From contig WELB01000015.1 of the NCBI GenBank assembly GCA_009602725.1, positions 887,367 to 905,085 on the forward strand: 17,719 nucleotides of DNA. The letters run 5' to 3'. Within the stretch, counting starts at the first letter, position 1; each line of letters starts with the position of its first letter. Shown in pieces: positions 8,703 through 17,719 of this stretch. The DNA is from Spirogloea muscicola. Its lineage: Eukaryota > Streptophyta > Zygnematophyceae > Spirogloeales > Spirogloeaceae. The position numbers and the translations under genes are program-made. Under the pieces are notes generated by a model. The model made no database searches, was not told the DNA's origin, and saw nothing but the letters and a program-made list of their open reading frames with translations.

Positions 8703-11599
8703 TTACTGAGTGCCTCTTAAAAGCGCGCGCGCCCTGACCTTGACAGTGCCGTCAGTGGTGGCGGCACATAGCAGGCCATTGTGGTGCAGCAGGGCGGTCA
8801 CAGCGAGGTCGGGCATTTCGATGACATAGGCTTGCGCAAGAAAGAGCTCACCGACCAAGTGCCAGGCCTGCACAAGTTGGAAGCCAGGGTGGACACATCA
8901 ATTAGGTGATCAAGAAAGCTGGAAAGGCTGCTCTGATCTCAAAGGAAAGCTTATGCACATATCTCAGGGCACATTGGAGCTATGAGTGTCTCAGATTTAG
9001 GATTGATTGGTGCATTGTGTAGGCAAGATGCACTTACTTTAATAAGTGATTGAGCCTTGACTTATTGTGCCACTAAGAAAACAAGCATTTCAATGTAGGC
9101 AGCCGTGTGTAGCAGCCCATCAGAAATGTCAATCAAATCTCATCGCGAAATGGAATAGTTGGGACCTTGAGCTTCTTGTCATGGCCGCAGGAGAAGAGGA
9201 GGACACTGCTTGCTGCCAATGCTGAGACCTGGCCGTCGTGCGCGCTAATTGATGCCAAGTGACAGTCCTCGCGCCACGCCTACAAAAGGTGAGACAACAG
9301 TTTGCACTTTAACTATAGTGTCAGAAAGTCGTCCTGCTGCAATCTCAAGCTTCTTGCAGGTATTTGGATGTAGAAAATCAGAACAAGGAGTACGGGCTAG
9401 TTGATAGAGAGTTAGCGACTAATATAGATGAGTGCATTTCACAGCAGATGCTGTCTGTAGCACAAGCTCCAAGTACAGTATGAATGCAACAGGGCACTGG
9501 CAAAAACGTCTCCATCTTGAAATGCCAAAAACATTAGCACTACTAAGAGAAGAACTCGAGCATTCTCTGATGCATAAGTAGGGAACGCAGGGGACCTCGA
9601 TTGAGCCGTCCTCTCTGGCAACAAAAAGAAGCTCATCGCCATCGTCACCATCCTCGAGCCGGAGGAGCACCTTGACGCCGACCATGACCGGCGGCGCCTC
9701 CGGTGCAGCAGCAACGCTGCGCAGCACCGCCAGAGGGCTGTGGTCGGCACGCCACCACAGGCGTACTTCGCCGTCCCAGCCTCCGCTAGCGAGGACCTCA
9801 TTGCCAGGGCTGCTACCACCGCCGCTGCTGCTGCCACTGCCGCCTGCCAGGCTTGACACAGGGCCACGGTGGCCCTCCATGACAGCGACCAGCGTGAAGT
9901 CCTGAAAGAAATGAACGCAGTGGCCAAAAATCAGTGGCCAAGTACATGCTGCAGGACATATTATTCTATTCTATTTTATTCTATTGACTTTTTTAAAAAT
10001 TCTGAACAATGTGGTAGTCAGTCCTGCCATGCAAGATCAAGTCTCTCGTGTTGCCGACTTTTGTCCCTAATTTGCACTTGTGCTGGTTGTGAACAGCATT
10101 AGTTACAATTATTGGGTAACACAGTCACGTCTCTACTCTATTGCTACCTCCAAGCTCCAGGCCTTCACAGTGTGATCGCCGCTTCCGGAGTAGAGGAGCG
10201 GCGCTTCAGTGCAGCCACCAGCGACATGGGGCAGTGCCTCGAGCGCCAGCACGCCGAGAAAGCGCCAGTCGTCATGCTCCTGCCATGCCGCCAGCTCCTG
10301 GGGGCCACCACCATCTGCCAGCGGCGGCAGTGGCGGCAGGCTCCAGACATGTACGCCCCGAGCGTGGTCGCCGCTTGCCAGCAGCCATCGCCGGCTGTGG
10401 CCGCTGCTGCCGTTGGTCGGCACCTCAAGCGCCGCCAACGCCGTGAGTCGGCCCCCGTGTCCAGTCAAGGTGTGCAGGAGCCCGCCATTGGCAGCGGACC
10501 AGAGCCGCACGGTCTTGTCAAAGGATGCTGTCGCGAGGTAACCGCCTGGGCAGGCAAGCAGTGAGGACTGTCAGTCATATTTAAGCAAAGCAGATACACA
10601 AAATAGAAAGCTAATGGAGATTGCAATTGCAAATGTGTTGCCTAACAAGAAATCTCAATATGCAACAAAAGCACGGAGTCGCTAACTGTACTTAACTACA
10701 TACAAGTTACCACATCCAGAAGTGGCGGTCAAGCTTAGAGCGTGACATGCGAAGTACCAGCGACGACGATCGCCGTGACGGCGTCAACGTGGCCCTGCAG
10801 CGCATCCCGGTTGCCATCAAAGGGCTCTCCGCGAGCATCGGCAGCGCCGCAGCCACCGTCGCTGCCGTCGTTGCCGGTGCCGCTGGCGCTGCCGCCGCCG
10901 CAGCTGAGGGTGTCAGCTGGAGGTCGCGACGCCTCAACCTCCGCCGCTGCTGCTGACGCCACGAGAGGCGGCCTTGAGATGTCGCGGCTGCCCTTGAGGC
11001 TCGTTGGCAGCGCCGCTTCTTCGGCAGCCGTCCCGCCGCCGCCGCCGAGCCGCCGGAGTGCCTCCACGAGCCGCATGAGCTCGATGTTCTTGGGCAGGCC
11101 CGCGACGCCGGCATCCGGCAGCCTGCGTGCAACCGGAGTGTCATCAGGTGCACGGCTTCCGACGCTTAGCACGGCACTCAGAGCAGCAGCTGGAGCCCTC
11201 CTCACCGCGTCCTTGCGCTGCACTCGGGGCAGCGCACGAGCACGCGCCGCAGCACGCTGCCGCCGTCGCCGCTACTGGTGGCCGGCCGTCCTGTCATCCA
11301 GCGCTCGACGATACATGACATAGATTCTGGCGTAAGTTGAACACTGGAAACCCAAGTCTTAATCCTATCAGCAAGTCATCATGTACAATTACAGCAGCTG
11401 GAGTGAGCGCAGACAGCACTAGCTGGAGGCAGCATGACGCGGGCTGGCCAGGCACAGTGGCCATACCGCTGGCGTTGGCGGCGAGCCCACGAAGGCAGCC
11501 GTCGCAGACGCTGTGGCCGCAGGCGGTGAGGACGCGGGGTTCGTGGCCGTCGCCGCCGCCAAAGGGTACCAGGCACACCGCGCACTCGGGCAGCTCCAT
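8703..11599 (-). CDS. RING finger / seven-blade WD40 protein, candidate E3 ubiquitin ligase
   Basis: Minus-strand exons are 11599-11467, 11290-11206, 11122-10758, 10545-10148, 9901-9596, 9279-9166 and 8867-8703, joined in frame (521 residues). The N-terminal RING is complete C3HC4: C6, C9, C27, H29, C32, C35, C65 and C68 (CAVC, CGHSVC, DGC, CPEC), followed by TRLPDAGVAGLPKN, the usual post-RING segment of TRIM-like proteins. A Ser/Gly/Ala-rich linker (about 85-170) leads to seven WD40 blades, with blade ends such as SFDKTVRLW, SGDHTVKAW, GGWDGEVRLW, REDGSIEAW and GHDKKLKAW. The RING would bind an E2 and the propeller a substrate (family inference). ATG 11599 has a good context (GCTGCCATGG). 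The last blade ends DGTVKVR, lacking the usual Trp, and its Lys codon is followed by GT, so a further exon is possible. As drawn, the stop is TAA immediately followed by TGA. Confidence 0.88.
9959..9985. repeat. short ATTCT/ATTTT microsatellite in an intron
   Basis: Imperfect five-base units (TATTCTATTCTATTTTATTC) sit in the intron between WD40 exons 4 and 5. No function is apparent. Confidence 0.7.
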
Positions 11600-11709
11600 G
11601 GCAGCCACCGTGGGTTGCCAGCACTTACAGGAACTCGTGGCTAAGATGGGCGAGCAGTGGAGGGGGTTGGAGGGGGGGAGAGGGAGGGAGGGCGAGAGAG
11701 GGAGAGGGA

Positions 11710-12031
<322 letters not shown>

Positions 12032-12052
12032 AGATTCTTAGCCTTCGTTCAT

Positions 12053-12088
12053 TCTTTGTCTGGGCTAGCCATTCACAGCCATCGCCCT
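12053..12088 (+). repeat. dispersed repeat, copy D
   Basis: It reads CTTTGTCTGGGCTAGCC, then ATTCACAGCCATCGCCC. It lies 25 bases after the (GA)n tract and has the palindromic centre GGCTAGCC. It is over 4 kb from copies A to C. Confidence 0.55.
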
Positions 12089-12558
12089 TCTACTGGAAGA
12101 GTCGTCCTCTCTTAGCAGATGCGCGCCAACTCGCCAGACACTTGCAAGCCCGCCCATGAAGAGCAGACGCAGCTGCGAGAGAGCTGAGCTGCTCCGCCAA
12201 CGCCAGGACTGGCAGTGTTGCCAGCGTGCACCAAGGAGCGTGGGCCTGCACGGACGGAGACCGGCCACAAGGAAGCCCGTGGTCTAGCCGCAGCTTCGAC
12301 AGCTGGGCTGCATAACTGTCGGCCTTGATGAACGAGTGCAAGGGCAGAGAGGAGAGAGCGAGAGAGAGGGATAGAGGAGAAGACTGTGAGCTGGGGCGAG
12401 AGCAAGAGACCTCCGCGACACCGCCGCCGCCATTGGGCACCCGCAACAGTTCCGCCTCCGATGTGGGTGGCGGTGACAGCAGCGCCCGGAATGGCGATGG
12501 ACGCCAGCAGCAGCGGCGGTACGGCGACGGCGACAGGTGCGACGGCAGCGATAGGAGG

Positions 12559-15500
12559 ATGGGTGTGCTGCTGTACTACAAGTATGTGGCGCTGCCGGAG
12601 CCGGCGGCGGTGGCCGAGTGGATGGCCGCGCTGTGCGCCGCCGGCGGCCTCGTCGGCCGCGTCCGCGTCGCGCACGAGGGCGTCAACGTCACCGTGAGCC
12701 GCTGCACCGCTTCCGGCAGCGCCATGGCCTCATCGCCGGCCTTGCTACCGTCGTGAACCTCAATCTTGTGATCATGCAAGCCACATTTGAGATCAGTAAC
12801 CCTCAAGGATGGTGGAAACCCACTTGTGTCACTATTAACGAGCTCTGGATGTAATCCGTACGTCATCAGAGGTGCTTGCCGCTGTACTAGCCACTTTGAT
12901 TCCATATTTCCAGTAAACGCGTGTTTTCTGGATGTAAGTCACGATTGACCTGGTAATCTGCCTCTCCAAAATCAGGCCAAGTTAAGGGAAAATTAAGTGA
13001 AGTACTATGAAGCTCTCAGGCTGCCTGACCTGCCATCAGTAAGCTCGTGCCCCCAGGTTGGCGGCGCACTCTGCGACCTGGAGGCGCACGCGGAGTCAGT
13101 GAGCGCCCACCCGCTGCTGGCCGGCACCGACTTCAAGTTTGGACTGTGCCTCACTGGGGACAGCAGGCGTAGCGGCGGCGACAGCGGCAATGCCCGCAGC
13201 GACTTTGCCGACCTCTCGGTCCGCATCGTCAAGGTGGGCTCCTCGGCGGCACTGGCCAGGCAGCGCTATGACTGTAGACGGCATTATGATCATGCCGCTA
13301 CCCGCTGAATGTAAGGGTTAAGCTAATAGATTCGTGTCCTGCATTGCAGGAAATCGTGACACTGGGCCCAGCAGGCCGCGCCGCCGTCTCCGCCAGCGCC
13401 GGCGCTGTGCCAGGCCGCCATGTCTCGCCACAGGAGCTCCATGGCCTCCTCGATTCCACTGCTGACCCCGGCAGCTCGCCCGTGGTTCTCCTGGACGCCC
13501 GCAACACATAAGAGTCGTGCATCGGTCGCTTCACGCCGCCGCCCAGGGCCGGCGCGCCCCGAGTCCTCGTCCCGGCCATCCGGCAGTTCTCTGAGCTGCC
13601 GGCCTGGATCGACGCCAACGCACGTCACCTCCGCGGCAAGCTCATCGTCATGTCAGCGCACTCTCACACCAGTCTGACTGCTCACAGTCACCGTAACCCA
13701 AGTCCCAAATTGCTCTTGACCTCAAGCTAACAATGCATGTTCTCAAGCAGAATGTAGTGCTAAAGCTGAGACCATCCTATGTTCCTATTGTCTAATCACA
13801 TCTTAAAGTCTGACAACAATAGTCCTTTTCACACAGCAACTGCTCTTCTACGCTCTACTTAATATCTGCCTTTATCGTCCGATGCCGAAGAGGTGAAATG
13901 CTGCAGCCTGAAGTGGTGGCCTTCACCTGTCTGTATCGTAGGATCGGCACTGAGGGCATGTAGCTCGAGGCCCTGGCGTGCTCATGGCTGGTGCATGATG
14001 GCGTCTCCTGGGTCTACAGGTACTGCACGGGTGGCGTGCGGTGCGAGCGGGCATCTGCATACGTGCGCCGCAAAGGAGACGGCTTTCAGGACGTGCTGCA
14101 GGTCAGTGTCATGCTTCTCTGCATGCATTCCCCCGCCAACACTTCCACTATCTGCTCGCCTCGGCCGCTAGTGTACTCTGAGAGCAGTGCTGATGGCAGC
14201 AGCGGCGGCAGCGGTGATGATGGCGGCTGTGGCAGCTCTCTGGAGGCATCCACCGCTACCTGGAGGCGTATGCAGACGGCGGGTACTTCTCCGGCAAGAA
14301 CTTTGTCTTCGACTACAGGTGCTGGCCAACAGCTGATGCATTCTCAGAGCCAGTATCCACATCTCTGACATCAAAAGTGCAAGTTTGGAGACAGATCCTT
14401 TTCTGTTACACCATCGTACCTCCAAAGTGTGACTCTCATGATGGAGAACTCACATTAAGATTACCAACGTTCACGGTAGATTGTATATCATCAACAAGTA
14501 ATGGCTTGCTTTTCTCTCCAACCTCCACGCTATGTAGCTGGACGTCTCAGTATATGGCAATCAATTGTGGTGCACTCCTCCTAATCATGCTGGCAGGCTG
14601 GCGGTGGCGAGCGGCTGCTCAGCAGTAGTCGGCACCTGCCTCGCTTGCGGTCGCCCATGGGATGACTACAGCGCGCAGGCCCGCTGTGCTGCCTGCCGCA
14701 TGCTCGTACTCATCTGCGACCAGTGCCAGGTGCATCCCTGACCCTACCAACTACTCGAACTTGCTTGTGACCTGATCAGACTACAAATAAACAGCTAATA
14801 AATTTCTTATGTCTAATTAGTACCCAAATGCTGAGAGTGCTACTTTTAGTGACTGTGTCAACACCTGTGCAAAACCATGGCAGCTAGATAGCGCTGGCCA
14901 AGACGGAGGAGCAGGGAGCCACGTGTGCGAGCTGTGTCGTGGGCGCCACCGCCAGCTGCCTGTTGTAGTAGAGGAGCAGGGGAGGCGCTGCATAGCCAAG
15001 GCTGTTGTTTCTGAGGGCGGCGGCGGCAGCGGCGGTCGGCGGCGGCTGCGGATCCTGTGCCTGCACGGCTTCCGGCAGAGTGCGGCATCCTTCCGGGGGC
15101 GCACTGCGGCGCTGGCCAAGCGCCTCCGCGGCGTCGCGGAGCTCGTGTACATCGACGCTCCGCACGCCGTCCAGCCTGCTGCCACCAGCACAGCGGCAGG
15201 AGCTAAGCTGCGCTACACGTGGCTTACGGGGACCGACGATGGCAGTGAAGCGGCGGCGCAGACCAGCGGCTGGGCGACCTCGATGGCAGCGCTGCAATGT
15301 GAGCTTACCGATTGTGGCCCATATGACGGCCTCCTTGGCTTCTCTCAGGGGGCTGCCGTCGCAGCACTCATGGCTGCTGCCATGCACTCGTCGCAGCCAA
15401 GTGGTGGGACTGAGGTGCCGCCGTTCCGCTTCGTTGTCCTCTGCTCGGGCTACCGGCCGCCTCCGCTGCTCGCTCCTGCATCCGCCTTGACGGCCGGCGG

Positions 15501-15711
15501 GGTCCGCTGCCCATCACTACACATCTTTGGCGCAAGCGGCGGCGACAAGCACGTGGCAGCAGCCCAGAGCCTCGCCCTCGTTGAGTGCTTTGCCAGCGAG
15601 AGTGGCACGATTGTGGCACATGACTGTGGCCATGTTATCCCAGCAGGCAAGGCATTTGTCGACCGCTATGCTGCCTTTTTGCGGTCATTCCTAGCAACGC
15701 ACCCAGCTTGA
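12559..15711 (+). CDS. STR6: rhodanese-FSH serine hydrolase fusion (STR6-like), with an in-frame TAA
   Basis: Exons are 12559-12693, 13057-13233, 13350-13651, 14020-14101, 14236-14318, 14597-14729 and 14884-15711, all GT-AG and in frame, for 579 residues; Arabidopsis STR6 is close to this length and architecture. Residues 1-100 form the ferredoxin-like domain of UPF0176/TrhO proteins (LLYYKYVAL, RVAHEGVNVT, HPLLAGTDFK). The rhodanese domain follows, with VVLLDARN and active-site C207 in YCTGGVRCE. A Cys-rich linker has CLAC, CAAC, CDQC and CELC pairs (about 275-320), probably binding zinc. The C-terminal FSH hydrolase has LCLHGF, nucleophile S458 in GFSQG, D525 and H554 (HDCGH). Bacterial relatives of the N-terminal half hydroxylate tRNA uridine; the natural substrate of the hydrolase half is unknown. 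Codon 158 is TAA (13509-13511), where relatives have Tyr in the DxRNxYE motif; otherwise the gene looks intact. The final stop is TGA. Confidence 0.88.
13509..13511 (+). other. in-frame TAA inside the rhodanese exon
   Basis: The codons read Arg-Asn-Thr-TAA-Glu-Ser-Cys-Ile-Gly-Arg-Phe. The frame is fixed by clear rhodanese motifs on both sides, and the exon continues in frame for another 140 bases to a good donor. Excising the TAA as an intron would remove the core LLDARN strand and break the frame. TAC (Tyr) to TAA is a single change. Either it is a nonsense mutation or base error, or TAA is translated. Confidence 0.9.
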
Positions 15712-15735
15712 TACAATCTAGATTCAGCTATAAAT

Positions 15736-15740
15736 TGTAA
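15736..15740 (+). terminator. TGTAA polyadenylation-type signal
   Basis: The motif lies 25 bases after the TGA of the rhodanese-FSH gene, within AT-rich sequence. TGTAA is the usual near-upstream poly(A) signal in chlorophyte algae. The other genes here do not show it as clearly. Confidence 0.5.
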
Positions 15741-15780
15741 GGCTCAAGAGGGTACAGGTGTCAAGGTTGGGTCTTGAACT

Positions 15781-15822
15781 TATCTGACATAAGTCCACAG
15801 AGTTATGGACTTATGTGAGATA
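15781..15822. repeat. 42-base hairpin, 17-bp arms with one mismatch
   Basis: The inner arms ACATAAGTCCA and TGGACTTATGT pair perfectly around an 8-base loop. Pairing extends outward for five more pairs (TATCT with AGATA) past a single G-G mismatch. It lies about 70 bases after the rhodanese-FSH stop, probably beyond the cleavage site if the TGTAA is used. It is in the spacer between two convergent genes. Confidence 0.85.
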
Positions 15823-16502
15823 TCTGGATGAAGGGGACAAGTCGCCACATTGGCGGATGCTGAACCATTTGCTCAGCGTGTGAAAGGCTTAAATAAATTC
15901 CACAGACAATTTCAATGGTCCAGCAATGCATGGTTTCAAGATCCACTCCAGTTTGTGGGGTGTAGGATATGAGTTTTCAAGACTGAGGTAGTTATCAGAC
16001 GTGTGGCTTGAGTCCTGAGCCTCCAACACAATGTTCGATCACCATACATTTTCACAAGAGAAGCTCCGGGTAATGTGTTGTGAAGCCCTGCTGTTTTCTT
16101 ATTAGCCCTGCCATTCTTGAGGATGACCTCTATTTATCGGCTCACATCAGCTGCACCGTAGTCAGGTGGCTTGTGGTTGCAACAGGTTGGGGTTTGATAA
16201 CTGTAAGGTAGAGGTTAGTGCTAACGGCTGTGCTATAAAAGCTAGGGTTCCTTGGAAGATTAGTCGAACTTCAGTCAATTGAACAATATTCAATAAGTGC
16301 GATGACAAAAACCATGGAGACAGGAGCTGAATGAATGGGTCCACGGCGTCGTCTGAGTTCCGCATTGTAGCGGCGAATGAGGCGAACAATGAGCGGCGGG
16401 AGCTCGTGCCGCTGGCCCTACAGCCTAACAAAAGCAGTAGAAGTAAGTGTGACTGGGCGGCACGCCGCCCACTTGGTTGCAAGGCATGTTTATTGCTGGA
16501 AA
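15823..16502. other. convergent spacer without a gene
   Basis: This is AT-richer DNA between the 3' ends of the rhodanese-FSH gene (+) and the right-hand gene (-). No coding exon or RNA gene was recognised. An AATAAA on the minus strand (16489-16494) lies only about 10 bases past the right-hand gene's stop, closer than usual for a poly(A) signal. Confidence 0.55.
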
Positions 16503-17719
16503 TCAGTCATGCATGCCAGCGGGCCAATGGTGGCCGGCGGGCGCCGCCTGGAGCATCGCCGAGGCCATGCACGTCCGGTGCTTGCCGAAGCTCAGCAGGA
16601 ACACCTGGTACTTGACACTGCTGCAGCTGCAGAAGATGAGGAGGGAGAGAGCAGAAGGGAAGAGGGGGAGGAGGGAGGAAGAAGGCAAAGCAGACGTCAG
16701 CAAGTGACCAATTAAGGCGACCATGTGGGCCCCGCCGAATTGGTTATGGTATTGGAGTCATGGTAATGTTAGCTTACGCTTAAGTTAGCGTAATGGTAGC
16801 TTACGCAACCAAGAGCAGTGTGGGAGCAGACGGCGAACCTGCTGACGGCGGTGAATGTCTTGATGTACTTGCGCGTCTTGCCCTTCTTTGTCGCGGTGGG
16901 CGGGAATGCGGACACGGTGCTGCCCACGAGGTTGACGAGCTGGCAGTGCTTCGGAAAATTGATCATTGTGGGCTTCAAAGCCTGCAACATTGTGGGTGGC
17001 ACGTCGGTCAAGGCTCTGGATTTGCTGAAGCGGTGGCTTAGAAGCTGCGAGGGGGAGAGAGAGGCGACGAGGAGTGTGGATAGATGGGGTGGAGTGTGAG
17101 ATGGAAGGTGGAAGAGAGAGTTGAAGGATTGAGAGACTTGAGGTCAAGAGAAGCGAGAGGAGGGAGGTTGAGGAGAGAGAGAGAGAGAGAAGGAGCGAGA
17201 GCGAGACAGAGGAAGCATGCAGGCGAGGAGAGGAGGGAAAGTAGCGAGAGGGAGGAAGGCTGAGGAGGAAGAAGGAGAGAGAGCAAGAGCGAGACAGGGA
17301 CAGGAAGCAGGCGAGGAGAGGAGGGACCTAGCAGTGAAGGCTTTGGGAGAGGGAGAAGAATGACAGGACGACAAGGGGGGGAGGAGGGAGGGCGGAGGGA
17401 GGAGGGGGCTAAGGGAAGGTGAAGAGATGGGGTTTAGTGGGAGTAAGAAGCCAAAACAGTAAGAGGTACAGAGGGATGAGGAGGGAAAGAGGGAGGGAGG
17501 GTGCACACCCCAGACTGGGTGAGCGCGATGTACGGTCCACCCCAACCGCTCTCGACGGTAACGGAGCCGCGGATATCGACCGACACGACGACACCGGCCG
17601 CGGAGCACTTGACGGAGACGGCGGTGATGGCCGGCGCGCCGCCGTGAAGCTGCGGGTGGTGGCCGACGACACGCGGCGGGGGAGGAGGCGCCGCTGGCGG
17701 CGGGAGGCGAGGCGGCGGC
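16503..17719 (-). CDS. 3' part of an unidentified minus-strand gene, cut by the window edge
   Basis: Three exon-like blocks with strong G/C third positions lie on minus. (a) The edge to about 17509 reads GGAPAITAVSVKCSAAGVVV, then DIRGSVTVESGWGGPYIALT, a beta-strand-like pattern. (b) 17015-16805 reads MLQALKPTMINFPKHCQLVN, then LVGSTVSAFPPTATKKGKTR and KYIKTFTAVSRF, ending at a GTAAGC donor. (c) About 16628-16503 follows the acceptor CTTCTGCAG, reads VKYQVFLLSFGKHRTCM, and ends in TGA (16505-16503). The phases of the three blocks do not all join directly, so a boundary is wrong or a small exon is missed; an internal donor (AG then GTTCGC) in block b would fit block c. The start lies beyond the window. 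I do not recognise the family; the lack of hydrophobic helices suggests a soluble protein. Confidence 0.5.
17041..17508. repeat. long purine-rich (+) / pyrimidine-rich (-) tract
   Basis: Nearly 470 bases are overwhelmingly A and G on + (GAGAGAGG, GGAGGGAGG units), including a GA run at 17174-17192. Seen from the minus-strand gene this is a CT-rich intron. It is imperfect and not a simple microsatellite. A second, shorter purine-rich block at about 16630-16690 precedes the last exon of the same gene. Confidence 0.85.

Noticed and set aside
11161-11300. Apparent frameshift between the RING CPEC pair and the following coding frame
   Set aside because: A clean intron explains it: donor GTGAGG at 11205 and acceptor GCACGCAG at 11123 join the RING to LPDAGVAGLPKN in frame.
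10742-11323. Open frame of 193 codons on + opposite the RING-WD40 exon
   Set aside because: It is antisense to a well-supported exon and has low-complexity Ala/Ser/Pro composition typical of GC-rich shadow frames.
12328-12558. In-frame upstream ATG for the rhodanese-FSH gene
   Set aside because: The extension is charged low-complexity sequence from a GA-rich leader and does not resemble a transit peptide; the domain starts right after ATG 12559. Kept only as an alternative.
13494-13524. A mini-intron removing the in-frame TAA
   Set aside because: Any GT-AG pair around it is about 30-40 bases, would delete the core rhodanese strand LLDARN and would shift the frame.

Overview
This is a eukaryotic nuclear window. 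Its genes are split by many short GT-AG introns, exon third positions are strongly G/C-rich, and the introns and spacers are less so. The gene content fits a green alga or relative. There is a rhodanese-FSH serine hydrolase fusion of the land-plant STR6 type, a TGTAA motif just after one stop codon, and a possible two-cistron transcript of the kind reported in chlorophytes. No species can be named from the sequence alone.

Layout, left to right: (1) a 123-base poly-A block at the window edge; (2) a complete six-exon ARFRP1-type GTPase gene on + (277-2061); (3) a spacer with a small degenerate tandem duplication; (4) a minus-strand block (3153-6459) with C-terminal exons of an unidentified protein, a Nudix hydrolase gene, and a 65-codon membrane-protein ORF whose stop lies 2 nt before the Nudix ATG; (5) about 2.2 kb without a convincing gene but with three copies of a short dispersed repeat; (6) a complete seven-exon RING-WD40 gene on minus (8703-11599), read as an E3 ubiquitin ligase candidate; (7) a head-to-head promoter interval holding a 315-base pure (GA)n tract; (8) a seven-exon rhodanese / Cys-rich linker / FSH serine hydrolase gene on + (12559-15711); (9) a convergent spacer with a strong hairpin; (10) the 3' part of an unidentified minus-strand gene with very pyrimidine-rich introns, running off the right edge. 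The genes look like ordinary unrelated neighbours, not one pathway or operon.

The observation most worth checking is the stop-codon pattern. All the gene models end in TGA, except the RING-WD40 gene, whose TAA is immediately followed by TGA. The otherwise intact rhodanese-FSH gene carries an in-frame TAA inside its rhodanese domain. That could be a nonsense change or base error, or a sign that TAA/TAG are read as amino acids, as known in several ulvophyte green algae. All exon models were assembled by eye from splice signals, reading-frame continuity and family motifs; no alignment was run.
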